Position numbers and translations under genes: made by a program
The notes under the pieces: model-generated
The model's database searches: none
Seen by the model: the letters and a program-made list of their open reading frames with translations, nothing else
Told to the model about the DNA's origin: nothing
NCBI RefSeq assembly: GCF_028294535.1
Contig: NZ_JAQBIE010000010.1
Location: forward strand, 110,986 to 174,985
DNA: 64,000 nt
Source: Paracoccus onchidii
Lineage (GTDB): Bacteria > Pseudomonadota > Alphaproteobacteria > Rhodobacterales > Rhodobacteraceae
Direction: 5' to 3'
In this document: piece by piece, positions 1 through 8,062 of the stretch
How the letters are laid out: the number at the start of each line of letters is the position of its first letter
How positions within the stretch are numbered: position 1 is the first letter of the stretch

Positions 1-312
1 GAGAACCGCTGGCTGACGGTCGTGTCGCCGGATCAGCCGACTGGCACCGAGTTGCTTCTGGAACCCAGCGATCATCCTGCTGTGAAACCTTACCAGGCGG
101 CGATTGTTGCGGATGGTATTCCCGCTGCTTCTTTTCAGGTCGACGACCTGGCCGATACTTATGATCGTCTGACAGAAAGCGGCGTCAGTTTCACCCAGGC
201 CCCGGTTGATGCGGGCGATGTCAGAATGGCTGTGCTGGACGATACGTGCGGCAACCTGATCCAGCTGGTCCAGCTCAAGTGTGTGAAACCTACTGACATG
301 CGCTTGCGATAG
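1..312 (+). CDS. VOC/glyoxalase-family protein (5' end outside window)
   Basis: The reading frame is open from base 1 and ends at TAG 310-312, so this is the C-terminal part of a gene that begins upstream. The 103 visible residues have the betaxbeta pattern of the vicinal-oxygen-chelate fold: AASFQVDDLADTYDRLTESG followed by a closing strand with GNLIQLVQL, as in glyoxalase/bleomycin-resistance proteins. A Glu (ELLLEP) and the near C-terminal IQL strand sit where metal ligands often lie, but the first module is missing, so neither metal binding nor substrate can be judged. The next gene (367-705, minus) is also VOC-like. Confidence 0.75.
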   Translation, partial: ENRWLTVVSPDQPTGTELLLEPSDHPAVKPYQAAIVADGIPAASFQVDDLADTYDRLTESGVSFTQAPVDAGDVRMAVLDDTCGNLIQLVQLKCVKPTDMRLR

Positions 313-366
313 CAGTGGAACGCCACCGCATCATCCAAGGTCAGGTGGCGACGTCAATCCAATGGC

Positions 367-705
367 TCATTCCGTCTGCTCCTTGCGTAACAGGATCACC
401 GTTCCGGCCGGATCCGAGGTCCAGTGCCCGGTCACATTGGTTAGCGGCTCCAACTCATCCCGGTTGGGACTGCCGAGTCTCGACAATGCGGCGTCGGGGG
501 CGTCGTCAAACAGTTCGATCCACACATCCACCTGACTCTGATGCGGGACGCGGTCAATCCACAGGGTCAGGCTGCCGAACTCGAACCCTGTGCTGTTGTC
601 TAACTCTCGAGTGACCGGTAACCCCACCTTATCGCGGTAGAAGGCCACGGTGTCCTCCCAGCGATGCCGGGGGACCTTGATGGCAATGTTCTTTCCAGCT
701 TCCAT
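367..705 (-). CDS. VOC/glyoxalase-like protein
   Basis: About 112 residues from the preferred start (MEAGKN, ATG at 705). An in-frame ATG at 729 would add eight residues. The sequence IAIKVPRHRWEDTVAFYRDKVGLPV is a typical first VOC module (conserved FYRD..GL), and the C-terminal half ends with a SDPAGTVILL strand typical of these folds. No confident metal triad is visible. It lies 30 bp downstream of the SRPBCC gene on the same strand, so the two may be co-transcribed. VOC plus SRPBCC plus ArsR is a common small module in proteobacteria; its substrate is unknown. Confidence 0.7.
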   Translation of the reverse strand: MEAGKNIAIKVPRHRWEDTVAFYRDKVGLPVTRELDNSTGFEFGSLTLWIDRVPHQSQVDVWIELFDDAPDAALSRLGSPNRDELEPLTNVTGHWTSDPAGTVILLRKEQTE

Positions 706-734
706 TTCATGCAGCTCCTTTTGGGGCACTCAGG

Positions 735-1181
735 TTACTTGTAGAAACCGTCCCGCAGGTTGATCCCGTGCTCCAGCCAGGCTTTCATGGCGCAGAGCAT
801 CCCGGTCCAGCCTTCGCAGTTGCCGAGGCAGGACGTCAGGCCGGCCTCTGTTTCGGGCCAGCCGTATTCGCTGATCCGCACCAAGGTGCGCCCGTCGTCC
901 AGCGGGCTGAACTCCATGGTGACGGTCGTCCAGGTGGCGGCTTTTGTGTCTGCCTCCCATTGCAGCACGATCTTTTCGTTCGGGACGACCTCTTGCACCA
1001 AGACAGGGAAGGCGCCGGGAAAATCGTGGAAGTCCCAAGTCACCTCGGCCCCGGTTTCCAGCCGCCCCCGCGCCCCGCCGGTGGTGAAGTATTTCGACAG
1101 GCGGTCGGGGGCGATTACGGCCTCGAAGACCTCTTCCACCGGTTTTGCGATGCGCCCCGCCACGGTGAACTTCAACTCCAT
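735..1181 (-). CDS. SRPBCC (AHSA1-like) domain protein
   Basis: About 148 residues. The start MELKFTVAGRIAKPVEEVFE is preferred over an ATG eight codons upstream (1205) because AAGAGG lies a good distance before ATG 1181. The pattern, a beta-strand, then xxPxExVFxA, then GAEVTWDFHDFPGAFPVLV, a central KIVLQWEAD and late GWTGMLCAMKAWLEHG, is that of the START/AHSA1 helix-grip fold. Many of these sit beside ArsR repressors, as here, and probably bind a small hydrophobic ligand. It is divergent from the ArsR gene at 1230. Confidence 0.8.
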   Translation of the reverse strand: MELKFTVAGRIAKPVEEVFEAVIAPDRLSKYFTTGGARGRLETGAEVTWDFHDFPGAFPVLVQEVVPNEKIVLQWEADTKAATWTTVTMEFSPLDDGRTLVRISEYGWPETEAGLTSCLGNCEGWTGMLCAMKAWLEHGINLRDGFYK

Positions 1182-1210
1182 GATGCGAATCCTCTTTGCT
1201 TTCATCTAAT

Positions 1211-1232
1211 CATGTTATAAAAATACAACATG
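1211..1232. promoter_or_regulatory. Inverted repeat between SRPBCC and ArsR genes (putative ArsR operator)
   Basis: CATGTTATA (1211-1219) and TACAACATG (1224-1232) form 9-bp arms with one mismatch around an AAAA spacer. The right arm includes the ATG of the ArsR gene, so the site covers the regulator's own translation start. Size and position fit an ArsR-family dimer site that controls both divergent genes. Binding is inferred. Confidence 0.6.
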
Positions 1233-1634
1233 TCAATCGAAGATACATTTGACGCCCTGTTCAAGGCGCTTGGTCATCGGGCGCGGCGGCGGATTCTTGA
1301 TCTGATCAAGGATGGTCCGAAAACCACCGGCGCCCTGTGCGAAAAGCTTACGGATCTCGACCGCTGCACGGTGATGCAGCATCTGTCGGTGTTGGAAAAA
1401 ACCGGGCTGGTGGTCGTCGAGCGGCGCGGACGAGAACGCTGGAACCATCTCGACGCCCTTCCGATCCACGACGTTCAGAAGCGCTGGATCGGGGCTTACG
1501 CCGCGCACGCAGTCGCGGTTATTGAGAGTCTGGATGCGTTGGCAGAGACCGATGCACAATCGCCGGACATTACCGCGCCGCCGCAGGCCTCCATCGCCAT
1601 GAGACAAGTCGGCAGTCGGTCAAAAACCTCCTGA
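1230..1634 (+). CDS. ArsR-family transcriptional regulator with altered C terminus
   Basis: A winged-helix protein of 134 residues. FKALGHRARRRILDLIKDGPKTTGALCEKL followed by TVMQHLSVLEKTGLVVVERRGRERWNHL is the classic ArsR DNA-binding region of the type paired with AHSA1/SRPBCC proteins. No metal-binding ELCVCDL motif is seen, so it is not a standard metal sensor. There is no recognisable ribosome binding site before ATG 1230, so it may be translated from a leaderless mRNA. From about residue 115 the sequence is antisense to an IS110 transposase remnant, so the native C terminus has been replaced by about 19 foreign residues. The DNA-binding core is intact. Confidence 0.82.
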   Translation: MSIEDTFDALFKALGHRARRRILDLIKDGPKTTGALCEKLTDLDRCTVMQHLSVLEKTGLVVVERRGRERWNHLDALPIHDVQKRWIGAYAAHAVAVIESLDALAETDAQSPDITAPPQASIAMRQVGSRSKTS

Positions 1635-1750
1635 ACCTGTCCCCGACGCAGCGTCTTGCGTAAGATCATTCGGCCATCTTTGCCGGCCTCATGCACCTGA
1701 ACACATTCTTCGCCAGGTCGAGCCCGACCGTGATAATCTCCGGAATGACC
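1574..1750 (-). mobile_element. IS110-family transposase N-terminal remnant, frameshifted
   Basis: On the minus strand, EIITVGLDLAKNVF (IS110/DEDD N terminus) is followed, after a one-base loss near 1695, by HEAGKDGRMILRKTLRRGQ and then a segment ending LPTCLMAMEACGGA. This is the first 60-70 residues of an IS110-type transposase. Homology stops abruptly at about 1574, inside the ArsR frame. The catalytic C-terminal part is absent, so the element is dead. About 200 bp between it and the GMC gene hold nothing recognised. Confidence 0.8.
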
Positions 1751-1959
1751 GTCCTCCTTGGTGGATCATCGCAGATCCGCCTTGGTGCATCGATGCCGTT
1801 TGGGGGCACATCATCAAAGCCCTGCAAGATCTGGATATCAGAGCTGGGACAATTCATCTTTAACCCGATCCATCAGATGCCGGGACTGGACACCAAGGCC
1901 AAATTCAGGAGCTGTCACGTTACCCGCAGGGGTGACTGTCAGCGCCACTAATGATGGCC

Positions 1960-3564
1960 TCAGGCGATACTGGCGCCAAGGATGATGGCGGCGGCCTTTT
2001 CTGCAATCATGTAGGTGGGCGCATTGGTATTGGCCGAGGTGATCTTTGGCATGATCGAGGCATCGACCACCCGCAGTCCCCGGGTGCCGCGGACCCGCAA
2101 TTCCGGATCCACCACCGAGGCCTCGTCGCTGCCCATGCGACAGGTGCCGACAAGATGGTAAACCGTGCTCGACATTTGCCGGATCGCGGCAAGGATGTCG
2201 TCGTAGCTCTGGTGTTCCGCGCCCGGCACGACCTCCGCCTTCCATCGGTTGGCGAAGGGCGCCTGCCGGTAGAGGTCGCGCACGATACGCACGCCTTCAA
2301 CCATCACGTCACGGTCACGCTGGGTTGACAGGTAGTTCGGCCGGATCAGCGGATCGCTGGTCGGATCGGTGTCGCGAATGCGGATAGACCCCCGACTTTC
2401 CGGGTGGCACTGCCAGAGTGAGGTGGTGAACCCCGAATATCGATGCAGCGGTGTGCCGGGTTTGTCCACTGACAGCGGCATGACGAACAACTGCAGGTCA
2501 GGCCGGTCGCCCTCGGCATATTTGGTGCAAAGTGCACCGCCCACCTGTCCAGCACCCACCGTCAGTGGCCCCCGGCTGCGCAACAACCAGTCGAGTCCCA
2601 TCTGCGCCAGCTTCACTGGGTTGCGCACGTGATCGTTGAGCGAATCTCTGTGGTCTGACAGTTCGACGATGGTGCGCATCTGCAAATGGTCTTGCAGGTT
2701 CTCGCCCACTTCGGGGCTGTGGTGGCGCACGGTGATGCCATGTTCGCGCAGGAGCGTTGCCGGGCCAATCCCTGCCAGTTGCAGCAGTTGCGGCGTCTGG
2801 ACCGACCCGGCCGAAAGTATGACCTCTCCGTCGGTGTGGGCGGTGTGGTCCTGGCCGCCCTGCCGATAGCGCACCCCGCAGACGCGGTCGCCGTCGAACT
2901 CCAGCCCGGTGACCGACGCGCGCGTGGCCACGGTCAGGTTGTCCCGCCCTTGTGCCGGGCGCAGGAAGGCGGTGGCCGCGCTGTCGCGCCAGCGGCCGCG
3001 CAGGGTCAATTGATAGGCACCGACACCGTGCGCCTCGGCGCCGTTGAAATCGAGGTTCTCGGGCAGGCCCCAATTGCGCGCCGCCGCCAGCCAGTCATCG
3101 CAGGCGGGATTGTCGTTGCGCAGGTCCGACACATGCAGCGGGCCATGCGCCCCACGGTACTGCGACTCTGGCCCGTCATAGGTTTCGACGCTGCGAAAAT
3201 GCTTGAGCACGTCTGCATGGCTCCACCCCGTCGCGCCCAGCCGCTCCCAGTCGTCGAAATCCTGATGCTGCCCACGGATGTAGATCAACCCGTTGATCGA
3301 GGACGACCCGCCCAGCACCCGACCGCGCGGGCAGTCCATCCGGCGACCGGCGATGCCCTCGTCGGGTTCAGACCGGTAGAGGTGGCTCACCGCGCCGTTG
3401 TAGATCGACTTGAAGTACCCCACCGGCAGCTTCAGCCAGAACCCGCGGTCGGCGCCTCCGGCCTCCAGCAAAAGCACGCTTCGCTTGGGGTCCGCGCTCA
3501 GCCGGTTGGCCAGCGTGCAGCCGGCCGTTCCCGCGCCGACGATGATATAGTCGAACCCCTGCAT
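1960..3564 (-). CDS. GMC-family FAD oxidoreductase (choline dehydrogenase-like)
   Basis: 534 residues from MQGFDYIIVGAG (ATG 3564); an ATG at 3576 would add four. The N-terminal dinucleotide fold is GAGTAGCTLANRLS, then LLEAGG and the GMC signature RGRVLGGSSSINGLIYIRG. The C terminus has YHLVGTCRMG (catalytic His) and NTNAPTYMIAEKAA. Length and motifs match alcohol/choline-dehydrogenase-type GMC enzymes. It is divergent from the GntR gene at 3687, with two matching repeats between them, so induction by its substrate through that regulator is likely. The substrate is unknown; no betaine aldehyde dehydrogenase is adjacent. Confidence 0.9.
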   Translation of the reverse strand: MQGFDYIIVGAGTAGCTLANRLSADPKRSVLLLEAGGADRGFWLKLPVGYFKSIYNGAVSHLYRSEPDEGIAGRRMDCPRGRVLGGSSSINGLIYIRGQHQDFDDWERLGATGWSHADVLKHFRSVETYDGPESQYRGAHGPLHVSDLRNDNPACDDWLAAARNWGLPENLDFNGAEAHGVGAYQLTLRGRWRDSAATAFLRPAQGRDNLTVATRASVTGLEFDGDRVCGVRYRQGGQDHTAHTDGEVILSAGSVQTPQLLQLAGIGPATLLREHGITVRHHSPEVGENLQDHLQMRTIVELSDHRDSLNDHVRNPVKLAQMGLDWLLRSRGPLTVGAGQVGGALCTKYAEGDRPDLQLFVMPLSVDKPGTPLHRYSGFTTSLWQCHPESRGSIRIRDTDPTSDPLIRPNYLSTQRDRDVMVEGVRIVRDLYRQAPFANRWKAEVVPGAEHQSYDDILAAIRQMSSTVYHLVGTCRMGSDEASVVDPELRVRGTRGLRVVDASIMPKITSANTNAPTYMIAEKAAAIILGASIA

Positions 3565-3586
3565 GCTTCCCCACATAGCTATTAAA

Positions 3587-3606
3587 CCTAAAGATCTAAC
3601 TTTAGG
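3587..3606. promoter_or_regulatory. Operator-like repeat, copy 1 (GMC/GntR intergenic)
   Basis: CCTAAAGATCTAACTTTAGG is a 7-bp inverted repeat (CCTAAAG...CTTTAGG) about 20 bp upstream of the GMC start. It aligns with the copy at 3636-3655. A site for the adjacent GntR-family regulator is the simplest reading. Confidence 0.65.
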
Positions 3607-3635
3607 ACTAATCGTGAGTCGGAGTTGCGCGCAAG

Positions 3636-3655
3636 CCTAAAATTCTAAATATAGG
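3636..3655. promoter_or_regulatory. Operator-like repeat, copy 2 (GMC/GntR intergenic)
   Basis: CCTAAAATTCTAAATATAGG matches copy 1 at 15 of 20 positions, including CCTAAA at the left edge, TCTAA in the centre and TAGG at the right. A further half-like TTTTAGG follows at 3657-3663. It lies about 30 bp before the GntR start, suggesting autoregulation. Confidence 0.6.
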
Positions 3656-3686
3656 TTTTTAGGATCTAGGAAAGGAAAAGACGCAG

Positions 3687-4418
3687 ATGAAAGGCGATCC
3701 GTTACGGGACAGCCGGGCCCCGCTTTACCTGCAGATATCCGGCATCCTGCGCGAAAAGATCGCGCGCGGGATCTGGAAGCCAGGCGAGTTTCTGCCGACA
3801 GTGGCTGCGCTGGCCGAGGAATACCAAGTCGCCAGAATCACCGTGCGCCAGGCCGTGAAACTGCTGCAGGAGGAAGGTCTGGTCGCACCCCGTCGCGGGC
3901 ATGGCACCACGGTGCTGACGCCTCCGGAGAAGGCGCGGCCGTTGAATGTGGTGACGCGGCTGGCGGATCTTGTCGACAGCTACCGTGACGACAAGCCGGA
4001 ACTAGTCCCGCTGGAGGATGGCGAACGCTCGCTGCCCGGCGACCTGCACTTCGGCACGCCCTTCGACGAAGGCTATCACATGATCCGCCGGATGCATGCA
4101 CGTGACGGACAGATTTACTGCATCATCTCGATCTACCTTGCCCTGCCGATTTTCCTGAAACATGAAACCCGGCTACGCGCAGAACTTGCGCTGCCGGTGC
4201 TGTTCGACGAACCGGACATCGATATCGCCAAGGCGCGGCAAACCCTCCAGATCGGCCGCGCCGGGATCGAGATCGCGAACTTGTTGGACCTCAAGATCGG
4301 CGATCCCGTCGCTGACGTGCGGCGCATCCTTTGCGACGGCTCTGGCAGCATCATCTACATGGCCGATGTGATCTATCGCGGCGACTACGTGCATCTCGAC
4401 ATGGACCTGCTGGCATGA
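3687..4418 (+). CDS. GntR-family (HutC/UTRA) transcriptional regulator
   Basis: 243 residues. Residues 1-75 are a GntR winged helix (PLYLQISGILREKIARGIWKPGEFLPT, then ITVRQAVKLLQEEGLVAPRRGHGT). The rest is a UTRA-type ligand domain ending in RRILCDGSGSIIYMADVIYRGDYVHLDMDL. An AAGGAAAAG ribosome binding site precedes ATG 3687. It is divergent from the GMC oxidoreductase and probably represses it through the two 20-bp repeats. It is distinct from the second GntR regulator at 14615. Confidence 0.88.
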   Translation: MKGDPLRDSRAPLYLQISGILREKIARGIWKPGEFLPTVAALAEEYQVARITVRQAVKLLQEEGLVAPRRGHGTTVLTPPEKARPLNVVTRLADLVDSYRDDKPELVPLEDGERSLPGDLHFGTPFDEGYHMIRRMHARDGQIYCIISIYLALPIFLKHETRLRAELALPVLFDEPDIDIAKARQTLQIGRAGIEIANLLDLKIGDPVADVRRILCDGSGSIIYMADVIYRGDYVHLDMDLLA

Positions 4419-4458
4419 CTGACATCGCGTTCAAGGTCGTCCGCATCACCTGCACGTC

Positions 4459-5063
4459 CGATATCGTCTAGCTCGCCCGTAGTGCCGCGTGACAAGCCCA
4501 CTGTTCCGAAGGCAGAGGTCACTTCGAACACCAAGTCGATGAACTGCCCATCATGGTCGATCAGCATAACGAAGATCGCTGTCAAGACCAGCAGTATGGA
4601 AACCGTCGTGAGGTCAAGAGCTTTCATCGCCTCGTCCAGTCCGAGGCACCGACCGAAGACGTGCAAGGTGGTTTGACGCCGAAAGAACTCAACCGTGGCA
4701 AGTATCCTCGCGCAGGATCAGTCGCTGCGGCATGCCCACCGGAATGCCACGCGCCCCGAGCAGAAGTACCGCAAAGGTCATCAGGCCAGGTCCGCCCAAT
4801 TGAATAAGCACTGCTATGACCGCTTGCCCGAAGCCGGTGAAGGCGGTGCCGGTATCGGCAAGGACAAGCCCTGTGACGGTCACGGCCGAGGTCGAAGCGA
4901 ACAGCGCCTCGCCCAGCCCGATATCGCCGTGATGCGAGATCGGCAACCAGAGCAGGATCGCGCCCAGAATGATGAACCCCATGTGAAACAGGGACAGCAG
5001 CGCAGGTGGTTGCATCCCGAGGGATGTCTTCCGCCTTTGGCGGTTGCGGAACAGCGCGGGCAT
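4459..5063 (-). pseudogene. TrkH/KtrB-type potassium transporter, internally deleted
   Basis: Reading on the minus strand, 5063-4689 encodes the N-terminal membrane part: a first transmembrane helix, then SHHGDIGLGEALFASTSAVT, TVTGLVLADTG and LIQLGGPGLMTFAVLLLGARG, the first selectivity-filter repeat. From 4666 another frame gives MKALDLTTVSILLVLTAIFV and FEVTSAFGTVGLSRGTTGEL, a late pore loop of the same family. The roughly 250 residues in between are missing, and homology ends near 4459. About 180 residues of a normal ~450 remain, in two frames, so it cannot function. The remaining 270 bp up to the MFS promoter contain no supported gene. Confidence 0.8.
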
Positions 5064-5291
5064 CTTCAGAGGCTGGCTGCGAAACCGTGCAGGTCTTTGC
5101 GCTGACCCAACAACAACAGCAGGTCATGGCGGGCGTCGGCAGAATTGCCTTGCTTGGCCGGAACGCTTCGAATCATCGCTCATCTGGCGGTCTCAAACCA
5201 CGCCGTGTCGACCATCCGGGCAATCAAGGCGACGACGTGAGATTTTCGATGGCGAGCAACTGTAAGAATGCCTAGCCAAGAGCCGCAAGTT

Positions 5292-5320
5292 TTGATACGA
5301 ACTAATTAGTAGTAACAAAT
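5292..5320 (+). promoter_or_regulatory. Promoter with regulon operator, copy 1 (MFS operon)
   Basis: The dyad ATTAGTAGTAACAAAT (5305-5320), read on the minus strand, is ATTTGTTACTACTAAT. It matches the sites at 9732-9747 and 16813-16828. TTGATA at 5292-5297 could be a -35 element, with a weak ACAAAT/AAATAAT -10 inside or just past the dyad. It lies 17 bp before the MFS start. Confidence 0.7.
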
Positions 5321-5337
5321 AATGCGGGGAGCGAGGC

Positions 5338-6531
5338 GTGGTTGCAACTGGTAAAGGCACCGGTCGGGATCTGCGCGCGGATCGCGTCTTCGTCCTGCGT
5401 CACGCGGTGGCGCAACTGCTGTTCTGGTCATCCTTCTATTATCTGATGCCTGCACTCTTGCCGCATTTGCTGGCTCAAACTGGTTGGTCTGATGTTGCCG
5501 TTTCGGGGGCGATGAGTTCGGGCGTACTGGTCTGGGCGGTTCTGTGCCCCTTTGCAGGTGGCGTTGTGGACCGGGGCGGCGCGGGGCGCGCCATGCGGTT
5601 CGCCGGGCTCTGCGGTGCCTTGCTGTTGTTGCTTGCGGCCTGGTCGCAGACCTTCTGGTTCCTTGCGGTGGCGCTTGTGCTGCTGGGCGGACCGATGGCG
5701 ATGACACTGTATGATCCCTGTTTCAGTCTGATGATCCGCCGTTTCGGTCCCGAAGCCCGCCGCCCGATCACCCTGATCACCCTGATTGCCGGCTTCGCGA
5801 CACTGTTGATCTTTCCACTGGTCAGCGCTTTGGCGGCGGCGGGGCTTGGTTGGCGCTGGATCGTCGTGATTTTTGCCGTCATCGCCCTGTTTGCAACGGT
5901 GATCCTGCCTTCTGATCCACAAGGCGAGGAAAACCAGCAGGCGACTGCCCGCACCCGGCCCGGAACGCAGCAGCGCACGCGCACTATAGCCTTCGGCATG
6001 GCTTTTGCGCTGATGATGTTGGCTCATGCCGCGCTGTTGTTCCAGCTGCCCGCGCAACTGGTCGAGGTGCGCGGCCTGTCGGGGGCGCTGGTGCTGCCGA
6101 TGGTGCTTGGCCCGGCGCAAGTTGCCGGACGGTTGCTGTGGGAGCGGGTGCAGGGCCGGCTGCACTCGGAACCGGCGGCGTTGGTGCTGTTCACGGCGAT
6201 GTTGTTGCCACCCCTGCTGCTGTTCATAGACGGCGGCATGGGAATAGTGCTGCTGGCGCTGGTGATTCAGGGCGGCTGTTATGGGGTTCTGACGATCCTG
6301 CGGCCCTTGTTGGGCGCGCGCTGGCTGCCCGGCCCGGGATTTGCGCACCGGCTGGGCGTGGTCGCGATGATCGGCCTGTTGATGATGGGCGTCGCGCCGA
6401 CCGTGGCGGCATGGGTCACGTCGGGCTTTGGTTTGCTGGGTTTGCTGGTGCTGGTGCTGGTGGCGGATGGGGCCGGGCTGGCGCTGCTGGCCGGATTCAT
6501 GCGCCGGTCGCGGCAAGAGGAATGGACATGA
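5338..6531 (+). CDS. MFS transporter
   Basis: 397 residues beginning at GTG 5338, with GGGGAGCGAGG just upstream. About twelve hydrophobic segments are visible, split by a charged loop near residues 193-217 (PQGEENQQATARTRPGTQQR). GGVVDRGGAGRAMR after the second helix corresponds to the conserved MFS loop 2-3 motif. It is probably a proton-coupled importer of a small organic compound. First gene of the unit controlled by the regulon operator; its stop overlaps the next start (ATGA). Confidence 0.85.
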   Translation: MVATGKGTGRDLRADRVFVLRHAVAQLLFWSSFYYLMPALLPHLLAQTGWSDVAVSGAMSSGVLVWAVLCPFAGGVVDRGGAGRAMRFAGLCGALLLLLAAWSQTFWFLAVALVLLGGPMAMTLYDPCFSLMIRRFGPEARRPITLITLIAGFATLLIFPLVSALAAAGLGWRWIVVIFAVIALFATVILPSDPQGEENQQATARTRPGTQQRTRTIAFGMAFALMMLAHAALLFQLPAQLVEVRGLSGALVLPMVLGPAQVAGRLLWERVQGRLHSEPAALVLFTAMLLPPLLLFIDGGMGIVLLALVIQGGCYGVLTILRPLLGARWLPGPGFAHRLGVVAMIGLLMMGVAPTVAAWVTSGFGLLGLLVLVLVADGAGLALLAGFMRRSRQEEWT

Positions 6532-7688
6532 GCGATGTGTTGATCGGAGGCGGCGCGATGACTGCCTTCAACCGCCGCAAAGATGGCAGTTCATGGCGCG
6601 ACTGGTGTCTAGAGGCATTTCATAGTGCGCTGGATGACGCGGGTCTGGTGTCGTGCGATATTGATGCGCTGGTGGTGGCCAGCGAAAGCGACTTCTTTTC
6701 GCTGCAACTGAACCCCGCCGCGCTGATCGCCGATGAGCTTGGTCTGCAGGGCATCCGGCTGTTGCGCGCCGAAGGCGGTGGCGCGACCGGACATCTGGCA
6801 GTGCAGGCGGGCGCGGCGCTGGTGGCCTCGGGCCAGGCGCGGCGCGTGGCGGTGTTGGGATTCGAGGCTTCGGCCGCGCATCTGGACGGGGCCAGTGTCG
6901 GGGCGTTGTACAGCTTGTCTTATGACGCTTGGTCGGAAGGTGCGCTCGGCATTGGCTCGGCCTCGATCTATGCGTTGTCAGCGCTGGCCTTCATGCAGGA
7001 GACCGGCGCGACGGCACAGGATTTCGCGCGCGTAGCGGCCCGCAACCGGCAGAATGCGCGACAGAACCACCTGGCCCATCTGCCACTTGATGTCAGCGAG
7101 GCGGAAGTGCTGGCTTCGCCGCTGGTGTCTGCGCCTTACCGACGGCTGGATTGTTCACCGCTCAGCGATGGCGCGGCCTGCGTCATTCTGGGGAGCGGTG
7201 CAGATCTGCCGCAAAGGTCTGGGAGGGCGCGGCTGGCAGGCATGGCTGTGGCCAATGACCGGGTGCGGCTGGGTGATCGCGCGGCACCGGGTCGCTTTGT
7301 TGCCAAGACCGTGGCCATGCGCGCGGCCCTGGCGCAGGCCGGATGCGCCTCCGATGCCATCGGGCTGATCGAGCTGTATGACAGCTTTTCCGGAGCGCAA
7401 TTGCAGGCGCTGGATGCTCTGGGTCTGACCGATAACGTCCTGACCGCCGAACGCGACGGTTGCTTTGCGGCCGATGGGGCACTGCCGGTCAATCTGTCGG
7501 GCGGATTGCTGGGGCAGGGCGCGCCGGTCGGGGCGACCGGCGTGGCGCAGATTTTGGCCGCTGCGCAACAGATCGAGGGGCGCTATCACGGTTGCCGCCC
7601 CGCCCAACCGCCCCGATTTGCGCTGGTCGATACGCATGGCGGCATCGCTACCCTTTGCGCGCTGTCGATTCTGGAGGGCAGCGTATGA
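6528..7688 (+). CDS. Thiolase-family protein lacking the usual catalytic residues
   Basis: 386 residues. ATG 6528 overlaps the MFS stop; the longer upstream open frame is a shadow of the MFS gene. The fold is recognisable from the SCP2-type thiolase order: N-terminal IDALVVASESDFF, AEGGGATGHLAVQAGAALV (residues 81-99), LSDGAACVIL, IELYDSFS, and SGGLLGQGAPVGATGVAQI. The position of the nucleophilic Cys (normally ACASG-like) is Gly, and the C-terminal GHPxGATG His is Ala. It therefore probably does not do Claisen condensation by the classical mechanism. It is followed directly by a DUF35 zinc-ribbon protein, its usual partner in thiolase-DUF35 complexes. Confidence 0.82.
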   Translation: MSDVLIGGGAMTAFNRRKDGSSWRDWCLEAFHSALDDAGLVSCDIDALVVASESDFFSLQLNPAALIADELGLQGIRLLRAEGGGATGHLAVQAGAALVASGQARRVAVLGFEASAAHLDGASVGALYSLSYDAWSEGALGIGSASIYALSALAFMQETGATAQDFARVAARNRQNARQNHLAHLPLDVSEAEVLASPLVSAPYRRLDCSPLSDGAACVILGSGADLPQRSGRARLAGMAVANDRVRLGDRAAPGRFVAKTVAMRAALAQAGCASDAIGLIELYDSFSGAQLQALDALGLTDNVLTAERDGCFAADGALPVNLSGGLLGQGAPVGATGVAQILAAAQQIEGRYHGCRPAQPPRFALVDTHGGIATLCALSILEGSV

Positions 7689-8062
7689 AGCGCATCCTGC
7701 ATCTGGATTACGCCCAGCCCACGGGCCGTCTTGCCTCACATTTCGGGGCCTTGGCCAGGGGGAATGCGATGGCCTGGCTATGTGCGGGCTGTGGCCATGT
7801 TGCCTTTCCGCCCTCGTTGACCTGCGGTTCTTGCGGTGCGCGCGACGGTGCATGGATCGCGCTGAGCGGGCGGGCCACACTGATACAGCGCAGTGACATG
7901 CAGGGTGCGGCCTATGCCCTCGTGCGCTTCGACGGTGCCGATAACGCGGCCTTGGTCCGCCTGAAAAATCCCGAAATCACAACGCAACGCGGCGCGCTGC
8001 TGCCGCCTGAAAACGAATCCGGCCTGTGGCTGGAACTGGAGGAGCCCCGCAATGACGACTGA
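7685..8062 (+). CDS. DUF35 zinc-ribbon/OB-fold protein
   Basis: 125 residues; ATG 7685 overlaps the thiolase stop. A zinc ribbon with two CxxC pairs (CAGCG near residue 37 and CGSCG near residue 51) precedes an OB-fold-like half with AYALVRFDGADNAALVRL. This architecture (rubredoxin-like ribbon plus OB fold) is that of DUF35 proteins, which pair with SCP2-type thiolases and may scaffold acyl-CoA transfer. It overlaps the following synthetase start by 11 bp, indicating tight coupling. The function is inferred from family and neighbours. Confidence 0.85.
   Translation: MKRILHLDYAQPTGRLASHFGALARGNAMAWLCAGCGHVAFPPSLTCGSCGARDGAWIALSGRATLIQRSDMQGAAYALVRFDGADNAALVRLKNPEITTQRGALLPPENESGLWLELEEPRNDD

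Noticed and set aside
5428..6516. Long minus-strand open frame (362 codons) opposite the MFS gene
   Set aside because: Gln/His/Arg-rich low-complexity translation, no domain, fully antisense to a clear transporter.
6138..6527. Upstream extension of the thiolase-like frame by 130 codons
   Set aside because: It is the MFS gene in another frame (Gly/Ala/Arg-rich); the ATG at 6528 overlaps the MFS stop as in other joints of this operon.
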